Shown one piece after another: positions 1 to 7,315 of a stretch of DNA of 12,298 nucleotides (position 1 is the first letter of the stretch; every line of letters starts with the position of its first letter). The stretch lies in the NCBI GenBank assembly GCA_016649795.1, contig JAENWZ010000037.1:1-12298 (forward strand), given 5' to 3'. The notes under the pieces are model-generated. The model ran no database searches. It saw nothing but the letters and a program-made list of their open reading frames with translations, and was not told where the DNA came from. The translations under genes were made by a program, and so were the position numbers. This DNA comes from Proteiniphilum sp. GTDB lineage: Bacteria; Bacteroidota; Bacteroidia; Bacteroidales; Dysgonomonadaceae.

Positions 1-842
1 CTGATACAGTAAAACGTGAGCCCGGACACGGTTTTAATCCCTGTTTTGGAAATAATATTCTTTCGGTGTGTCAGCACCGTATTATGACTGATGTTCAGCT
101 CCTCAGCGATCTCTTTGTTGAGATAACCCTGCACTATGAGTCGCAAAATCTCCGTTTCACGGTTCGTCAGCTGCCTATCGTTATTGTTCTGCTGATGCTC
201 ATGGGAGATAGTGTGTTGTAGTTGGCGCATGCCTGATAAGTCCAGCTCATTCAGTTTTGGGCGGAGCACTTTGTTCCGCAGCCTGTTGTGTGCAGCCAGA
301 TCTTTCTCCAATGAATGAATAGAAAAGACGACAGCATAAATAAGGTTCTGATTGTACGCTTTCGAAAGATGCCTGATAAGAATATTCTTCAGGTCGTGCA
401 GCAGATCATCAGGTAACTCCTCATTATAATCAGCCACTTTTTGCAGATAATTGGTCATCCGCTCCTTGAATTGAAGAAACAACAGGCGAAGCATTCCCAG
501 CTCTTTGTTTTCAGCGCCGCTGATGGCGATAAAGGCATTCAGGTGCTTCTCTATGTTAGGCACCAGTTCATGGATGTAGTTGTCCACCGTATGATGGAAA
601 TAATCTGCAATCAATCCCGTGTCGAAGAGGGCAAGAGAGGCATCCGGGACGCAGGTCTCATCGAGATAGACATTGAGTACTATGAGTATAAAGTCTATAT
701 TCAGGTGATGTTCAATACAGAGATCCGACACCGTTTTATCACCTACACCGAGCCGTATTCCAAAACGGTTCAGCACGGGGATCAGCTCATTGTGCTCAGT
801 CAGCACATCAGCCATCACACTCTGTGGATTCAGCAATGTCAT
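1..842 (-). CDS. LuxR-type HTH regulator with RIC/hemerythrin-like N-terminal region (partial, 3' end off window)
   Basis: The frame begins at an ATG at 842-840 and stays open for 280 codons to the window edge, so the C-terminus (probably 5-20 residues) is missing. Residues about 224-280 form a clear LuxR/GerE helix-turn-helix: LTNRETEILRLI, then NKEIAEELNIS, and a recognition helix around 252-266. Residues 16-60 (LIPVLNRFGIRLGVGDKTV) resemble the ScdA_N/RIC N-terminal domain. Residues 75-200 are helical and recall the RIC/YtfE di-iron four-helix domain, with YFHHTVDNYIHELVP at 81-95. Histidines are at 83, 84, 91, 100, 149, 158, 176 and 185, but the segment matching the RIC SHMxxEE motif reads NYLQKVADYN, so the iron site looks incomplete. 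It starts 12 nt after the YgbA_NO gene, with AGAGAGAAGAAA as a weak ribosome site, so the two are co-transcribed. The DNA-binding role is firm; sensing of iron, NO or redox state is inferred from fold resemblance and the neighbour. No receiver domain is seen. Confidence 0.85.
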   Translation of the reverse strand, partial: MTLLNPQSVMADVLTEHNELIPVLNRFGIRLGVGDKTVSDLCIEHHLNIDFILIVLNVYLDETCVPDASLALFDTGLIADYFHHTVDNYIHELVPNIEKHLNAFIAISGAENKELGMLRLLFLQFKERMTNYLQKVADYNEELPDDLLHDLKNILIRHLSKAYNQNLIYAVVFSIHSLEKDLAAHNRLRNKVLRPKLNELDLSGMRQLQHTISHEHQQNNNDRQLTNRETEILRLIVQGYLNKEIAEELNISHNTVLTHRKNIISKTGIKTVSGLTFYCI

Positions 843-854
843 TTTCTTCTCTCT

Positions 855-1187
855 TTAGTCAGCTTTGGTTCGTGAGGCAAAATTACGATTTCTCCGGTGT
901 TCCCTGTAGAAATGAGTGATTGCATCCAGCGGATGCCGAAACAGCATTCGCGGTCCAGCCATTCGCATCACCTCTTTTATCTTCAGGCGCATATCGTTCT
1001 TATAACAATGGACTGAGCAAAAGCCACAGGTTGGTTTATCTTCACCAAAAGGGCACTGCTCCAGTCGCCGCAGGGCGTACGCACGCAATGTTATGCATTC
1101 CTCGCACAGTCCCTCTGCGGAGCCGTGTATGGAACTACAATAGATAGCGATCATTTTGCTTACGACTTTTTTTTCCCTTTCGTTCAT
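855..1187 (-). CDS. YgbA_NO family (nitrous oxide-stimulated promoter family) small cysteine-rich protein
   Basis: This 110-residue protein matches the YgbA_NO family in length and in pattern: MIAIYC, LCEEC, RLEQCPFGEDKPTC, HCY and VMRMAGPRMLFRHP. Seven cysteines (17, 28, 31, 45, 54, 57, 61) and histidines 21 and 60 form CxxC-type clusters that could bind zinc or an iron-sulfur cluster; this is inference. The biochemical function is not established. The E. coli homologue ygbA belongs to the NsrR regulon and is induced by nitric oxide together with ytfE and hcp. The gene has its own promoter 22 nt upstream and is followed 12 nt later by the RIC-like/LuxR regulator, so it is the first gene of a two-gene unit. 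The N-terminus (MNEREKKVVSKMI) is as expected for the family, and AGGGAGAACAG precedes the start as a purine-rich ribosome site. Family assignment is confident; function is open. Confidence 0.88.
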   Translation of the reverse strand: MNEREKKVVSKMIAIYCSSIHGSAEGLCEECITLRAYALRRLEQCPFGEDKPTCGFCSVHCYKNDMRLKIKEVMRMAGPRMLFRHPLDAITHFYREHRRNRNFASRTKAD

Positions 1188-1209
1188 CTGTTCTCCCTGA
1201 ATCGAAGCG

Positions 1210-1241
1210 TAAAAATAGCGATTTTCTTTCTCCTTGCCAAA
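1210..1241 (-). promoter_or_regulatory. Bacteroidota-type promoter for the YgbA_NO/regulator unit
   Basis: On the minus strand TTTG (1241-1238) is followed by 20 bp and then TATTTTTA (1217-1210), which matches the Bacteroidota -7 consensus TAnnTTTG at all but the last base. Spacing fits the -33/-7 arrangement. Transcription would start around 1203, giving a leader of about 15 nt. It lies in the 64-bp gap after the metallopeptidase stop, which supports an independent transcript. No start-site data. Confidence 0.6.
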
Positions 1242-1251
1242 CAGAATCTGC

Positions 1252-2550
1252 TTATTTCTGTTTAGACATCAGATAATCACCGCCGGGGGTCTCCTCGATA
1301 TAATACCCTTCATTCAGTTCAATGATCCATCCTTCGCCTGTAACCCTCTTCTTGGTAATCTCGAGCGGTTCCGAGACGATCACCCAACGCCAGTCTGACC
1401 TGAGCAGTGCCCCACCCCCCTCCACAGTGAGTATACCCCATTTATCGCTTATCTGGATGGTGTGATAGACCGTTCCCTCATCCTCATCAAGAGGAATCAG
1501 GTTATGCAGATCGAACGACATGTTCATATCCTCCAGTCTTATCTCCAGATGAGGCTCATCGAGAAACTTCTTCCTGTAGATATCGAGACGCGCGCTGTTC
1601 GATAATTCTCTTTTCATCTCCGCATCAGCAATCACTCTCCCATTGTACTCCTCTGCCAGCTGTTTCACGTAGGTCTGCAACAGGATACGCTTATCCATGC
1701 CGAAAGCTTCCGAGAAAAATTCCGTCAGATCGCTCTCCGACTCAATCTTTTTGTTCCAGTGATTATCTTTCTGATAAAGGAAGAAACCATATACAGGCAG
1801 GGTTTCGTATGCAAAGGTACGAACATAGGTAAGGGTCTTCTCAAAATCGGTGAGACGTTTGATCAGATACTCCCTCCATTGCCATTTATCACGTCCGCTC
1901 ATCATCTGACCTGTGTAGGTGGCAAGCCCCTCCAGCAGCTCCAGGCTGTTCTCAGCCGCCTCAGCTCCCCTGTAAAGCTGATGGCGGAATTTTCTGAATA
2001 TTAAAGCGTTGCGCAGATGCTCCTCAGCCCTGGTATATCTCCGGGCTCTCAGCGCCTCCTGCAACGCAGCCAGCTCAAGGCGCAGATAGATCCGTCCGTC
2101 CCTGTGGTCCAGATGACCGTTCTCCTCCAGCCGGAAGTGAAAGCCAAGTGATGACTGCGCAGAGTGAAACAATTCATGGGTGATGAGATCCACACGGTCA
2201 AATCTCTGCCGGGGCAATGGCAGTTTCACCATCGCCCAATGTATGCCGCTCCACTCATGATCGGTGTTGGCAATAGTGATTTCTTTGGGTAATATTCCTC
2301 TGTAGATACCGTTATTCGGGGAGAGGTGCCCCTCCCTGTCCGGAACATTGGCATAGACCTCCCTGCTGTCGGGGTCAACAATAAGTATGGGCCCGTAAAT
2401 ATCTTTATCCCAGAGCGCTTTGTGCCTGCTGGTTGCCTCTTTCACCTGTGCGAAATAGATTGATACACTATCAGCAGAGACCTCCAGACAGTTAGCGCTG
2501 ATTGCTTCCGCGAACAGGATCATCAGCCATATGCCAATAAATTTTTGCAT
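1252..2550 (-). CDS. secreted putative zinc metallopeptidase (HExxH), substrate unknown
   Basis: I do not recognise this as a named family. From the ATG at 2550 the product is 432 residues and begins with a signal-peptide-like segment (MQKFIGIWLMILFAEAISANC), so export to the periplasm or surface is likely; the cysteine lacks a good lipobox. An upstream in-frame ATG at 2625 would add 25 polar residues before the signal peptide and overlap the previous gene, so I prefer 2550. Residues 125-129 are HELFH, a HExxH zinc site in a helix (LITHELFHSAQSSLGF). About 80 residues later LELLEGLATY contains E207-G, the typical place for a third glutamate ligand in gluzincin-type peptidases; that link is tentative. 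The last 110 residues look beta-rich (WGILTVEGGGALLRSDWRW). It follows the dehydrogenase gene by 35 nt and probably shares its transcript. Substrate and process are unknown. Confidence 0.8.
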   Translation of the reverse strand: MQKFIGIWLMILFAEAISANCLEVSADSVSIYFAQVKEATSRHKALWDKDIYGPILIVDPDSREVYANVPDREGHLSPNNGIYRGILPKEITIANTDHEWSGIHWAMVKLPLPRQRFDRVDLITHELFHSAQSSLGFHFRLEENGHLDHRDGRIYLRLELAALQEALRARRYTRAEEHLRNALIFRKFRHQLYRGAEAAENSLELLEGLATYTGQMMSGRDKWQWREYLIKRLTDFEKTLTYVRTFAYETLPVYGFFLYQKDNHWNKKIESESDLTEFFSEAFGMDKRILLQTYVKQLAEEYNGRVIADAEMKRELSNSARLDIYRKKFLDEPHLEIRLEDMNMSFDLHNLIPLDEDEGTVYHTIQISDKWGILTVEGGGALLRSDWRWVIVSEPLEITKKRVTGEGWIIELNEGYYIEETPGGDYLMSKQK

Positions 2551-2585
2551 GCTGTAAAAGGTCTTTATTGTAACCTTGTTCTTTA

Positions 2586-3362
2586 TTATTTTTTCATCAC
2601 CTTTGCCGACAGTCGTGTGACCCATTTTCTCGGTATAAAACGGATGGCAAAAGGGGCCACTTTGTTCATAGCACCGTGAATAACTGTAGATTTACCCTTC
2701 ATCATGGCGCGATACCCCAGCAAGGCCACCTCTCCGGCATCGGCTATCTTCACGTTTTTCACAAGCTGCCCCGCGTTCATTTTCGATTCCTCCCCGAAAT
2801 GGGTGTCGGTAGGTCCGGGACAGAGCGTGGTGACGGTGATATGATCCTTTTTAAATTCGTTCCCGATCGCCTCCGACAGATGGAGAACGAACGATTTCGT
2901 AGCGAAGTAAACCGCCATCATCGGCCCGGGCTGAAACGCTGCCGTGGATGAGATGTTCAGTATTCTCCCCGGTTTGCGTCCGCTCCAGTCCCGGGCATAG
3001 AGGTGTGTCAGATGGGTGAGTGTGGTCACGTTGAGGGCGATCATCTTCTCATAACGCTCCCAGAGGGTATCGGTAAAAGCACCATAGTCGCCAAAACCGG
3101 CATTGTTCACCAGGTAATCAACATCAATCCCTCGCCCTTTTATCTCATCGAACAATGAGTGTGCCGCATCAGGCAGAGAAAGATCTTTCACAATTATCAG
3201 CACGGAGACAGCATGCCTGCTTCCCAGCTCCTCCTGCAACTGTCTCAACTCCCTCTCACTGCGGGCGACCAGCACCACATCGCATCTGTTCTCCGCAAAA
3301 AGAGAGGCCAGTTCCCTGCCAATCCCTTTGGATGCTCCGGTTATTAACGCCGTTTTATTCAT
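2586..3362 (-). CDS. short-chain dehydrogenase/reductase (SDR, classical, DltE-like)
   Basis: This 258-residue classical SDR is complete. Seen are the Rossmann nucleotide motif TGASKGIG (residues 8-15), NNAG (86-89), and the catalytic set N111, S139, Y152 and K156 (YFATK), followed by the PGPTDTHF motif typical of these enzymes. LVARSERELRQL after the second strand carries R34, which usually indicates NADP(H) preference. It resembles the COG0300/DltE group of uncharacterised oxidoreductases; the substrate cannot be read from sequence. A basic, fairly hydrophobic C-terminus (VAPFAIRFIPRKWVTRLSAKVMKK) could touch the membrane, as in related SDRs. It begins 83 nt after rodA with a possible promoter in between, and is followed 35 nt later by the secreted peptidase. 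No functional link to the cell-shape genes is evident. Confidence 0.93.
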   Translation of the reverse strand: MNKTALITGASKGIGRELASLFAENRCDVVLVARSERELRQLQEELGSRHAVSVLIIVKDLSLPDAAHSLFDEIKGRGIDVDYLVNNAGFGDYGAFTDTLWERYEKMIALNVTTLTHLTHLYARDWSGRKPGRILNISSTAAFQPGPMMAVYFATKSFVLHLSEAIGNEFKKDHITVTTLCPGPTDTHFGEESKMNAGQLVKNVKIADAGEVALLGYRAMMKGKSTVIHGAMNKVAPFAIRFIPRKWVTRLSAKVMKK

Positions 3363-3381
3363 TCATCCAATCTATTTAAAA

Positions 3382-3416
3382 CAAAATTAAACTATTTTTC
3401 CTCACCTGTGTCACAG
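3382..3416 (-). promoter_or_regulatory. possible promoter and small palindrome upstream of the SDR gene
   Basis: In the 83-bp gap between rodA and the SDR gene the minus strand reads TAATTTTG (3389-3382), a full match to the -7 consensus TAnnTTTG, about 20 nt before the SDR start codon. No convincing TTG lies 19-21 bp further upstream. Instead there is a perfect odd palindrome, CTGTG-T-CACAG (3406-3416), close to where the -33 box would sit, which could be an operator for a regulator dimer. Both readings are tentative. Confidence 0.35.
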
Positions 3417-3445
3417 ATGAAGATTTTTTTAGCGCTCACCCTAAA

Positions 3446-4906
3446 TCAGGTCCGCTTGCGCGATTTGTCTATCCGAAGAAATATAAAGAGTAGGATGGTG
3501 AACCCCCAGAGCGATGAACCGCCATAGCTGAAGAATGGCAGGGGTATACCAATTACAGGCATGATGCCGATGACCATGCCGACGTTGATGATCAGGTGAA
3601 ACAGAAAAACACTCACCACAGCATAGCCATAGACACGTCCGAAGAGTGTTGTCTGGCGCTCCGCCAGATGGAGCAGACGAAGCACGAATATCAAAAGAAG
3701 AAGCAATATAATGGTGGAACCGATAAACCCATGCTCCTCACCTATGGTGCAGAAAATAAAATCGGTATCCTGCTCGGGCACGTACTTCAATTTCGTCTGG
3801 GTGCCATTGAGAAATCCTTTCCCTGTGAACCCTCCCGAGCCAATGGCAATTTTCGACTGCCCCACATGATAACCGGCGCCGCTCAGATCCTGCTCCATCC
3901 CCAGTGTCACCTTGATACGCATCTGTTGATGCGGCTGCAGCACGTCGTTAAAGACATACTCCACCGATTCGAGAAAGGCAAAGGAGCTGACCAGGAACAG
4001 GAAGATATAGATATAGCTCTTCCTGCGGTACCGGAAAAAGAGGTAAAGCAGATAGAGGGCTGTCACCGACAGAGCAATGATGGCTATCACTCCCCAGTCG
4101 ATCATTACCGAAGAGAGAGAGACGATATAAGCTATCAGGAATGTTGTGGCAGCCAGGAGAAGAATCATAAAGAAAACATCACTCCGTTTCATATAACTCC
4201 ACACCAGCGAGGCGGTGAAAATAATAATCACGAGGATAGTAAAGAACTCCCCCTCCGAAATAATGCCTATCTGACCGTCGGAGAACTTGATTCCCAGAAT
4301 AAAGTAGATGATAGCGGCAACACCTATGAAGAGGAATCCTCCGGGAAGCCCTTCCCTGTAGAGCACCAGAATAAAACTGAGGTAAACGAGTGCCGTTCCT
4401 GTCTCGCTCTGTGCAATCACCAGAAACACCGGCAACAGGATAATAGCAGAGACTATCAACAGGTTCCTCCTATCCATCAGACGGAAGCCGTAGGAGTTGA
4501 ACACCTTGCCCAGCGCCAGGGCAATGATAAACTTCATGAATTCGGCCGGTTGCAGTCGCACCGGTCCTATGATCAGCCATGAACGGGAACCGTTGATCTC
4601 TTTGGCTACCAGAAGGGTGACAAGCAGTAGCCCTATCCCTACCAGGTAAAAGAGAAAAGCGTAGGTCTCGTAGAACCGCACATCGATCTTTATCAGGGCG
4701 AAAGCGAGAAGCAGTGATGTCCCCATCCATACAAGCTGCATGCCTGCTCTGCCCGACAGGTCGAACAGCCCGGCAGCGTTCTCCAGGTCATAGCTCGCAG
4801 CGTAAATATTGAGCCATCCAAGCAGCACGAAACCAAGGTAAAAGAGGACTGTAATCCAATCCACCATTCCCTTTTCCTCAATCTCATTGCTTCCCTGATA
4901 AACCAT
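3446..4906 (-). CDS. rodA: rod shape-determining protein RodA (SEDS peptidoglycan glycosyltransferase)
   Basis: RodA is the membrane glycosyltransferase that polymerises lipid II into glycan strands in the Rod complex, paired with PBP2. The 486-residue product shows SEDS landmarks: GSRSWLIIGPVRLQPAEFMK (107-125), GAGYHVGQSKIAIGSGG (343-359) preceded by D340, the likely catalytic aspartate (E. coli D262), GTQTKLKYVPEQDTDFIF (368-385), and the C-terminal GIPLPFFSYGGSS. The usual QPDLGT motif reads QSETGT at 166-171. It is about 115 residues longer than E. coli RodA: residues about 205-315 hold an extra hydrophobic stretch with several additional membrane segments before the catalytic aspartate. 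To my recollection RodA proteins of this phylum are also longer. The start at 4906 is 29 nt after the mrdA stop, with AGAGAGAG before it; a second ATG 13 codons in is possible. It is the last gene of the shape cluster. Confidence 0.96.
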   Translation of the reverse strand: MVYQGSNEIEEKGMVDWITVLFYLGFVLLGWLNIYAASYDLENAAGLFDLSGRAGMQLVWMGTSLLLAFALIKIDVRFYETYAFLFYLVGIGLLLVTLLVAKEINGSRSWLIIGPVRLQPAEFMKFIIALALGKVFNSYGFRLMDRRNLLIVSAIILLPVFLVIAQSETGTALVYLSFILVLYREGLPGGFLFIGVAAIIYFILGIKFSDGQIGIISEGEFFTILVIIIFTASLVWSYMKRSDVFFMILLLAATTFLIAYIVSLSSVMIDWGVIAIIALSVTALYLLYLFFRYRRKSYIYIFLFLVSSFAFLESVEYVFNDVLQPHQQMRIKVTLGMEQDLSGAGYHVGQSKIAIGSGGFTGKGFLNGTQTKLKYVPEQDTDFIFCTIGEEHGFIGSTIILLLLLIFVLRLLHLAERQTTLFGRVYGYAVVSVFLFHLIINVGMVIGIMPVIGIPLPFFSYGGSSLWGFTILLFIFLRIDKSRKRT

Positions 4907-4935
4907 CGTTATCTCTCTCTTTATATCTTCTTCAA

Positions 4936-6810
4936 CTACTTGACAGGCATGTTTCTTGTATATACATAAGGTAAGATCTCACGATTGATAATGGATTTTT
5001 CCAGCCATTGATCACTTTCGGGTATCTCTCCCTGGAAAAACTGCTGCATCATCAGCCGGGCAATAGGTACCGCGTTGGTAGCACCGAACCGTCCGTTCTC
5101 CACGATCACCGCGATGGCTACCTGCGGATCATCCTTGGGAGCGAAACCCATAAAGAGTGAGTGGTCGTCGCCATGCGGATTTTCCGCTGTACCGGTTTTA
5201 CCGCACACCTCCACGAAGGGAGCTAGGTTGATACCACGACAAGTGCCTTTGGTAACCGCATCGGCCATCCCGTCGACGGTTACATCGTAATACTCTCTGT
5301 TTATCCCTGATTCATGCCTTGTAGTGAAGCGCTCCTCCAGCACTGCACTCTTTCGTTCCCTCACCACATGAGGTGTATAATAATATCCCCTGTTGGCAAT
5401 CAGGGCCGACAGATTAGCCAGCTGGAGAGGTGTAACGAGGATCTCTCCCTGCCCGATGGCAACAGAGATGATATTGTGCGCGTTCCAGCGATCGGTCTTC
5501 AAGACTTTGGAATAAAATTTACTGTTAGGGATAAATCCTCTTTTTTCCGAAGGCAAATCCACACCCAGAGGGTATCCAAGTCCCATCTTCACCAGATGAT
5601 CCTTCCATATATCGAATGCCTCTCCCACTGTTGCATATTTGCTTCTGTTACTAAGCATACCATTCAGTCCGTAACAAAAGAATGAGTTACAGGAGGTGGA
5701 GAGTGCGTACTGAATGGCCAGAGGTGAGCCATGACCGTGACAGGCGGGGCGACCGCCCAGCGGGGGATAACCTCCGTAACAAGAATATCTTGATTCTGTA
5801 GTGATGACGCCTTCCTGCAGAAAAATAAGTCCCTGTGTAGGCTTGAATGTCGACCCGGGGGGGTATGTACCTGCAATAGCTCTGTTAATCAGAGGTTTGT
5901 AGGGATTGTTCTCAAGTGATTGATAGTTGGCACTGAATGCCTTGCCGGTCAGCAGCGATGGATCGTAGGTCGGAGCAGAGATCATGCAAAGGATCTCCCC
6001 CGTTTTGGGTTCAATCATCACGATACTCCCCACCTTGTTGTGCATCAGCTGCTCACCATAAGCCTGCAACGCTATATCTATGCCCAGGGTAAGATCTCTC
6101 CCCGACACCGGTGCTTTGTCCTGTCTGCCATCTTCATAGCGTCCCTGCACCCTGCCATGCGCATCCCGCAGAAGTATCTCCACTCCTTTCTCTCCACGCA
6201 GATCCTCCTCGTGCGATAGCTCGATCCCCGATTTGCCGACATAATCACCACGCACATAATAGGGATCGGCAGCCATCTTGTTTTTGTCCACCTCTGCCAC
6301 GTAGCCAAGGATAAGTCCCATATTCGGGTAATTATATTGTCGTTCGGTACGGCTCTGGATATATATTCCCGGGAACTTGTACAATTTCTCTTGCAACAAG
6401 CCATACTCTTCCACATCGAGCTGCGAGAGGAACAGCTGTGGGGTGTAGGATGAATAGCCCGGATTCTTTCGCCGGTCTCTCATCCCGGCATTCAATAGGT
6501 GAAAACGCTCCATATCCAGATTCAGCGTCCTGCAGAAATCGAGTGTATCGAACTGATCCATCTCCCTTACAACCATCATCACATCATACGTGGGCCGGTT
6601 GTAGACCAGCAGGTTTCCCTTTCTGTCATATATGGCTCCTCTTGCCGGGTAGAGTTGTCTGCGAAGGAAGGCGTTACTGTCGGCATACTCGCGGTACTGG
6701 GGATTCAGCATCTGCAGATTGAAGAGCTGCATCACGTACACGAGAACGAAGAGCAGTGCCACACCGGCAATGATATATCTTCTTTTAGCCAAAGGATTAT
6801 GTATGCTCAC
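4936..6810 (-). CDS. mrdA: penicillin-binding protein 2 (elongasome transpeptidase)
   Basis: This class B PBP crosslinks peptidoglycan during side-wall growth and works with RodA. The 624-residue protein has one N-terminal membrane anchor (about 12-32), a pedestal region beginning LYPARGAIYDRKGNLL, and a transpeptidase domain with the three active-site motifs: S320-T-F-K323 (GTYPPGSTFKP), S373-C-N375, and K538-T-G540 (CGKTGTAENP). C344, C357, H360 and C374 sit where E. coli PBP2 has its zinc ligands (D350, D365, H371, C384), so a Cys-rich zinc site is likely; the alignment is by eye. The start codon is GTG (6810-6808), inside the end of mreD with a 14-nt overlap, giving the expected short cytoplasmic tail before the anchor. 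This suggests translational coupling. rodA follows after 29 nt. Confidence 0.97.
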   Translation of the reverse strand: MSIHNPLAKRRYIIAGVALLFVLVYVMQLFNLQMLNPQYREYADSNAFLRRQLYPARGAIYDRKGNLLVYNRPTYDVMMVVREMDQFDTLDFCRTLNLDMERFHLLNAGMRDRRKNPGYSSYTPQLFLSQLDVEEYGLLQEKLYKFPGIYIQSRTERQYNYPNMGLILGYVAEVDKNKMAADPYYVRGDYVGKSGIELSHEEDLRGEKGVEILLRDAHGRVQGRYEDGRQDKAPVSGRDLTLGIDIALQAYGEQLMHNKVGSIVMIEPKTGEILCMISAPTYDPSLLTGKAFSANYQSLENNPYKPLINRAIAGTYPPGSTFKPTQGLIFLQEGVITTESRYSCYGGYPPLGGRPACHGHGSPLAIQYALSTSCNSFFCYGLNGMLSNRSKYATVGEAFDIWKDHLVKMGLGYPLGVDLPSEKRGFIPNSKFYSKVLKTDRWNAHNIISVAIGQGEILVTPLQLANLSALIANRGYYYTPHVVRERKSAVLEERFTTRHESGINREYYDVTVDGMADAVTKGTCRGINLAPFVEVCGKTGTAENPHGDDHSLFMGFAPKDDPQVAIAVIVENGRFGATNAVPIARLMMQQFFQGEIPESDQWLEKSIINREILPYVYTRNMPVK

Positions 6811-7315
6811 TTTGTTTTCTCTTATACATTAAACTATCCATCGTGATAATGAGCAGAATGGTAATGGCGGCAGAGGTGACAATCCGAAGAAGGGTGCTCT
6901 TCAGATTGAAGAGCGTGAACGACTCAATGAAAAAGAGCAAAGTGAGATGCAGGAACACCATAAATATGGTAAATCTGACGAAAGGTCCTGCTGCTGTGTA
7001 GATGCCCGGAACAAACTCATCGTACTCCACTTTTTCGAAAAACAGGTTCATGACCGGTTTTCTTAAAGAGGCCACGATGGTGAATGCCGCCGCATTCATG
7101 CCGGGTGTATTTAGAAAGATATCAATGATCAGCCCCATCAGGAAAGCCGAGATAATCACGAAAAAGAGGTTCCTGCCCATGGGGAGCTTCAGCAGGAAGT
7201 AGCCGTACAAAACAGGAGTGGCCAGTCCGAACAGGCTGATCCTGTTCAGCAACAATACCTGCAGTAGTATCAACATCACAAACAGGGCTATTTCGTAAAG
7301 ATAACTTAGCTTCAT
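6797..7315 (-). CDS. mreD: rod shape-determining protein MreD
   Basis: MreD is a small polytopic membrane protein of the Rod complex that binds MreC and tunes PBP2 activity. The 172-residue product is almost entirely hydrophobic, with about five membrane segments separated by short charged loops, and carries FLMGLIIDIF followed by PGMNAAAFTIVASLRKPV, typical of the family. Sequence conservation in MreD is low, so the call rests on length, topology and position between mreC and mrdA. Its ATG overlaps the mreC stop in an ATGA arrangement, and its last codons overlap the GTG start of mrdA, so all three genes are probably translationally coupled. Confidence 0.92.
   Translation of the reverse strand: MKLSYLYEIALFVMLILLQVLLLNRISLFGLATPVLYGYFLLKLPMGRNLFFVIISAFLMGLIIDIFLNTPGMNAAAFTIVASLRKPVMNLFFEKVEYDEFVPGIYTAAGPFVRFTIFMVFLHLTLLFFIESFTLFNLKSTLLRIVTSAAITILLIITMDSLMYKRKQSEHT

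Noticed and set aside
441..875. Plus-strand open frame of 144 codons
   Set aside because: It lies opposite the regulator frame, which has a recognisable LuxR domain and proper spacing to YgbA_NO; this frame shows no features.
1242..1260. CAGAA...TTCTG inverted repeat just upstream of the YgbA_NO promoter as an operator
   Set aside because: Only five base pairs separated by nine and overlapping the metallopeptidase stop region; too weak to call from sequence alone.
2551..2625. Upstream ATG extending the metallopeptidase by 25 residues
   Set aside because: It would place a lysine-rich polar stretch before the signal peptide and overlap the SDR gene; the ATG at 2550 gives a normal signal peptide at the N-terminus.
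3425..3445. Terminator after rodA (AGCGCT next to a homopolymer run)
   Set aside because: The stem is three base pairs and on the transcribed strand it is followed by A residues, not T; read-through toward the SDR gene is possible.
3596..4582. Plus-strand open frame of about 328 codons opposite rodA
   Set aside because: The polar His/Gln/Glu-rich translation is what the complement of hydrophobic membrane codons gives; there is no promoter or ribosome site, and rodA explains the region.
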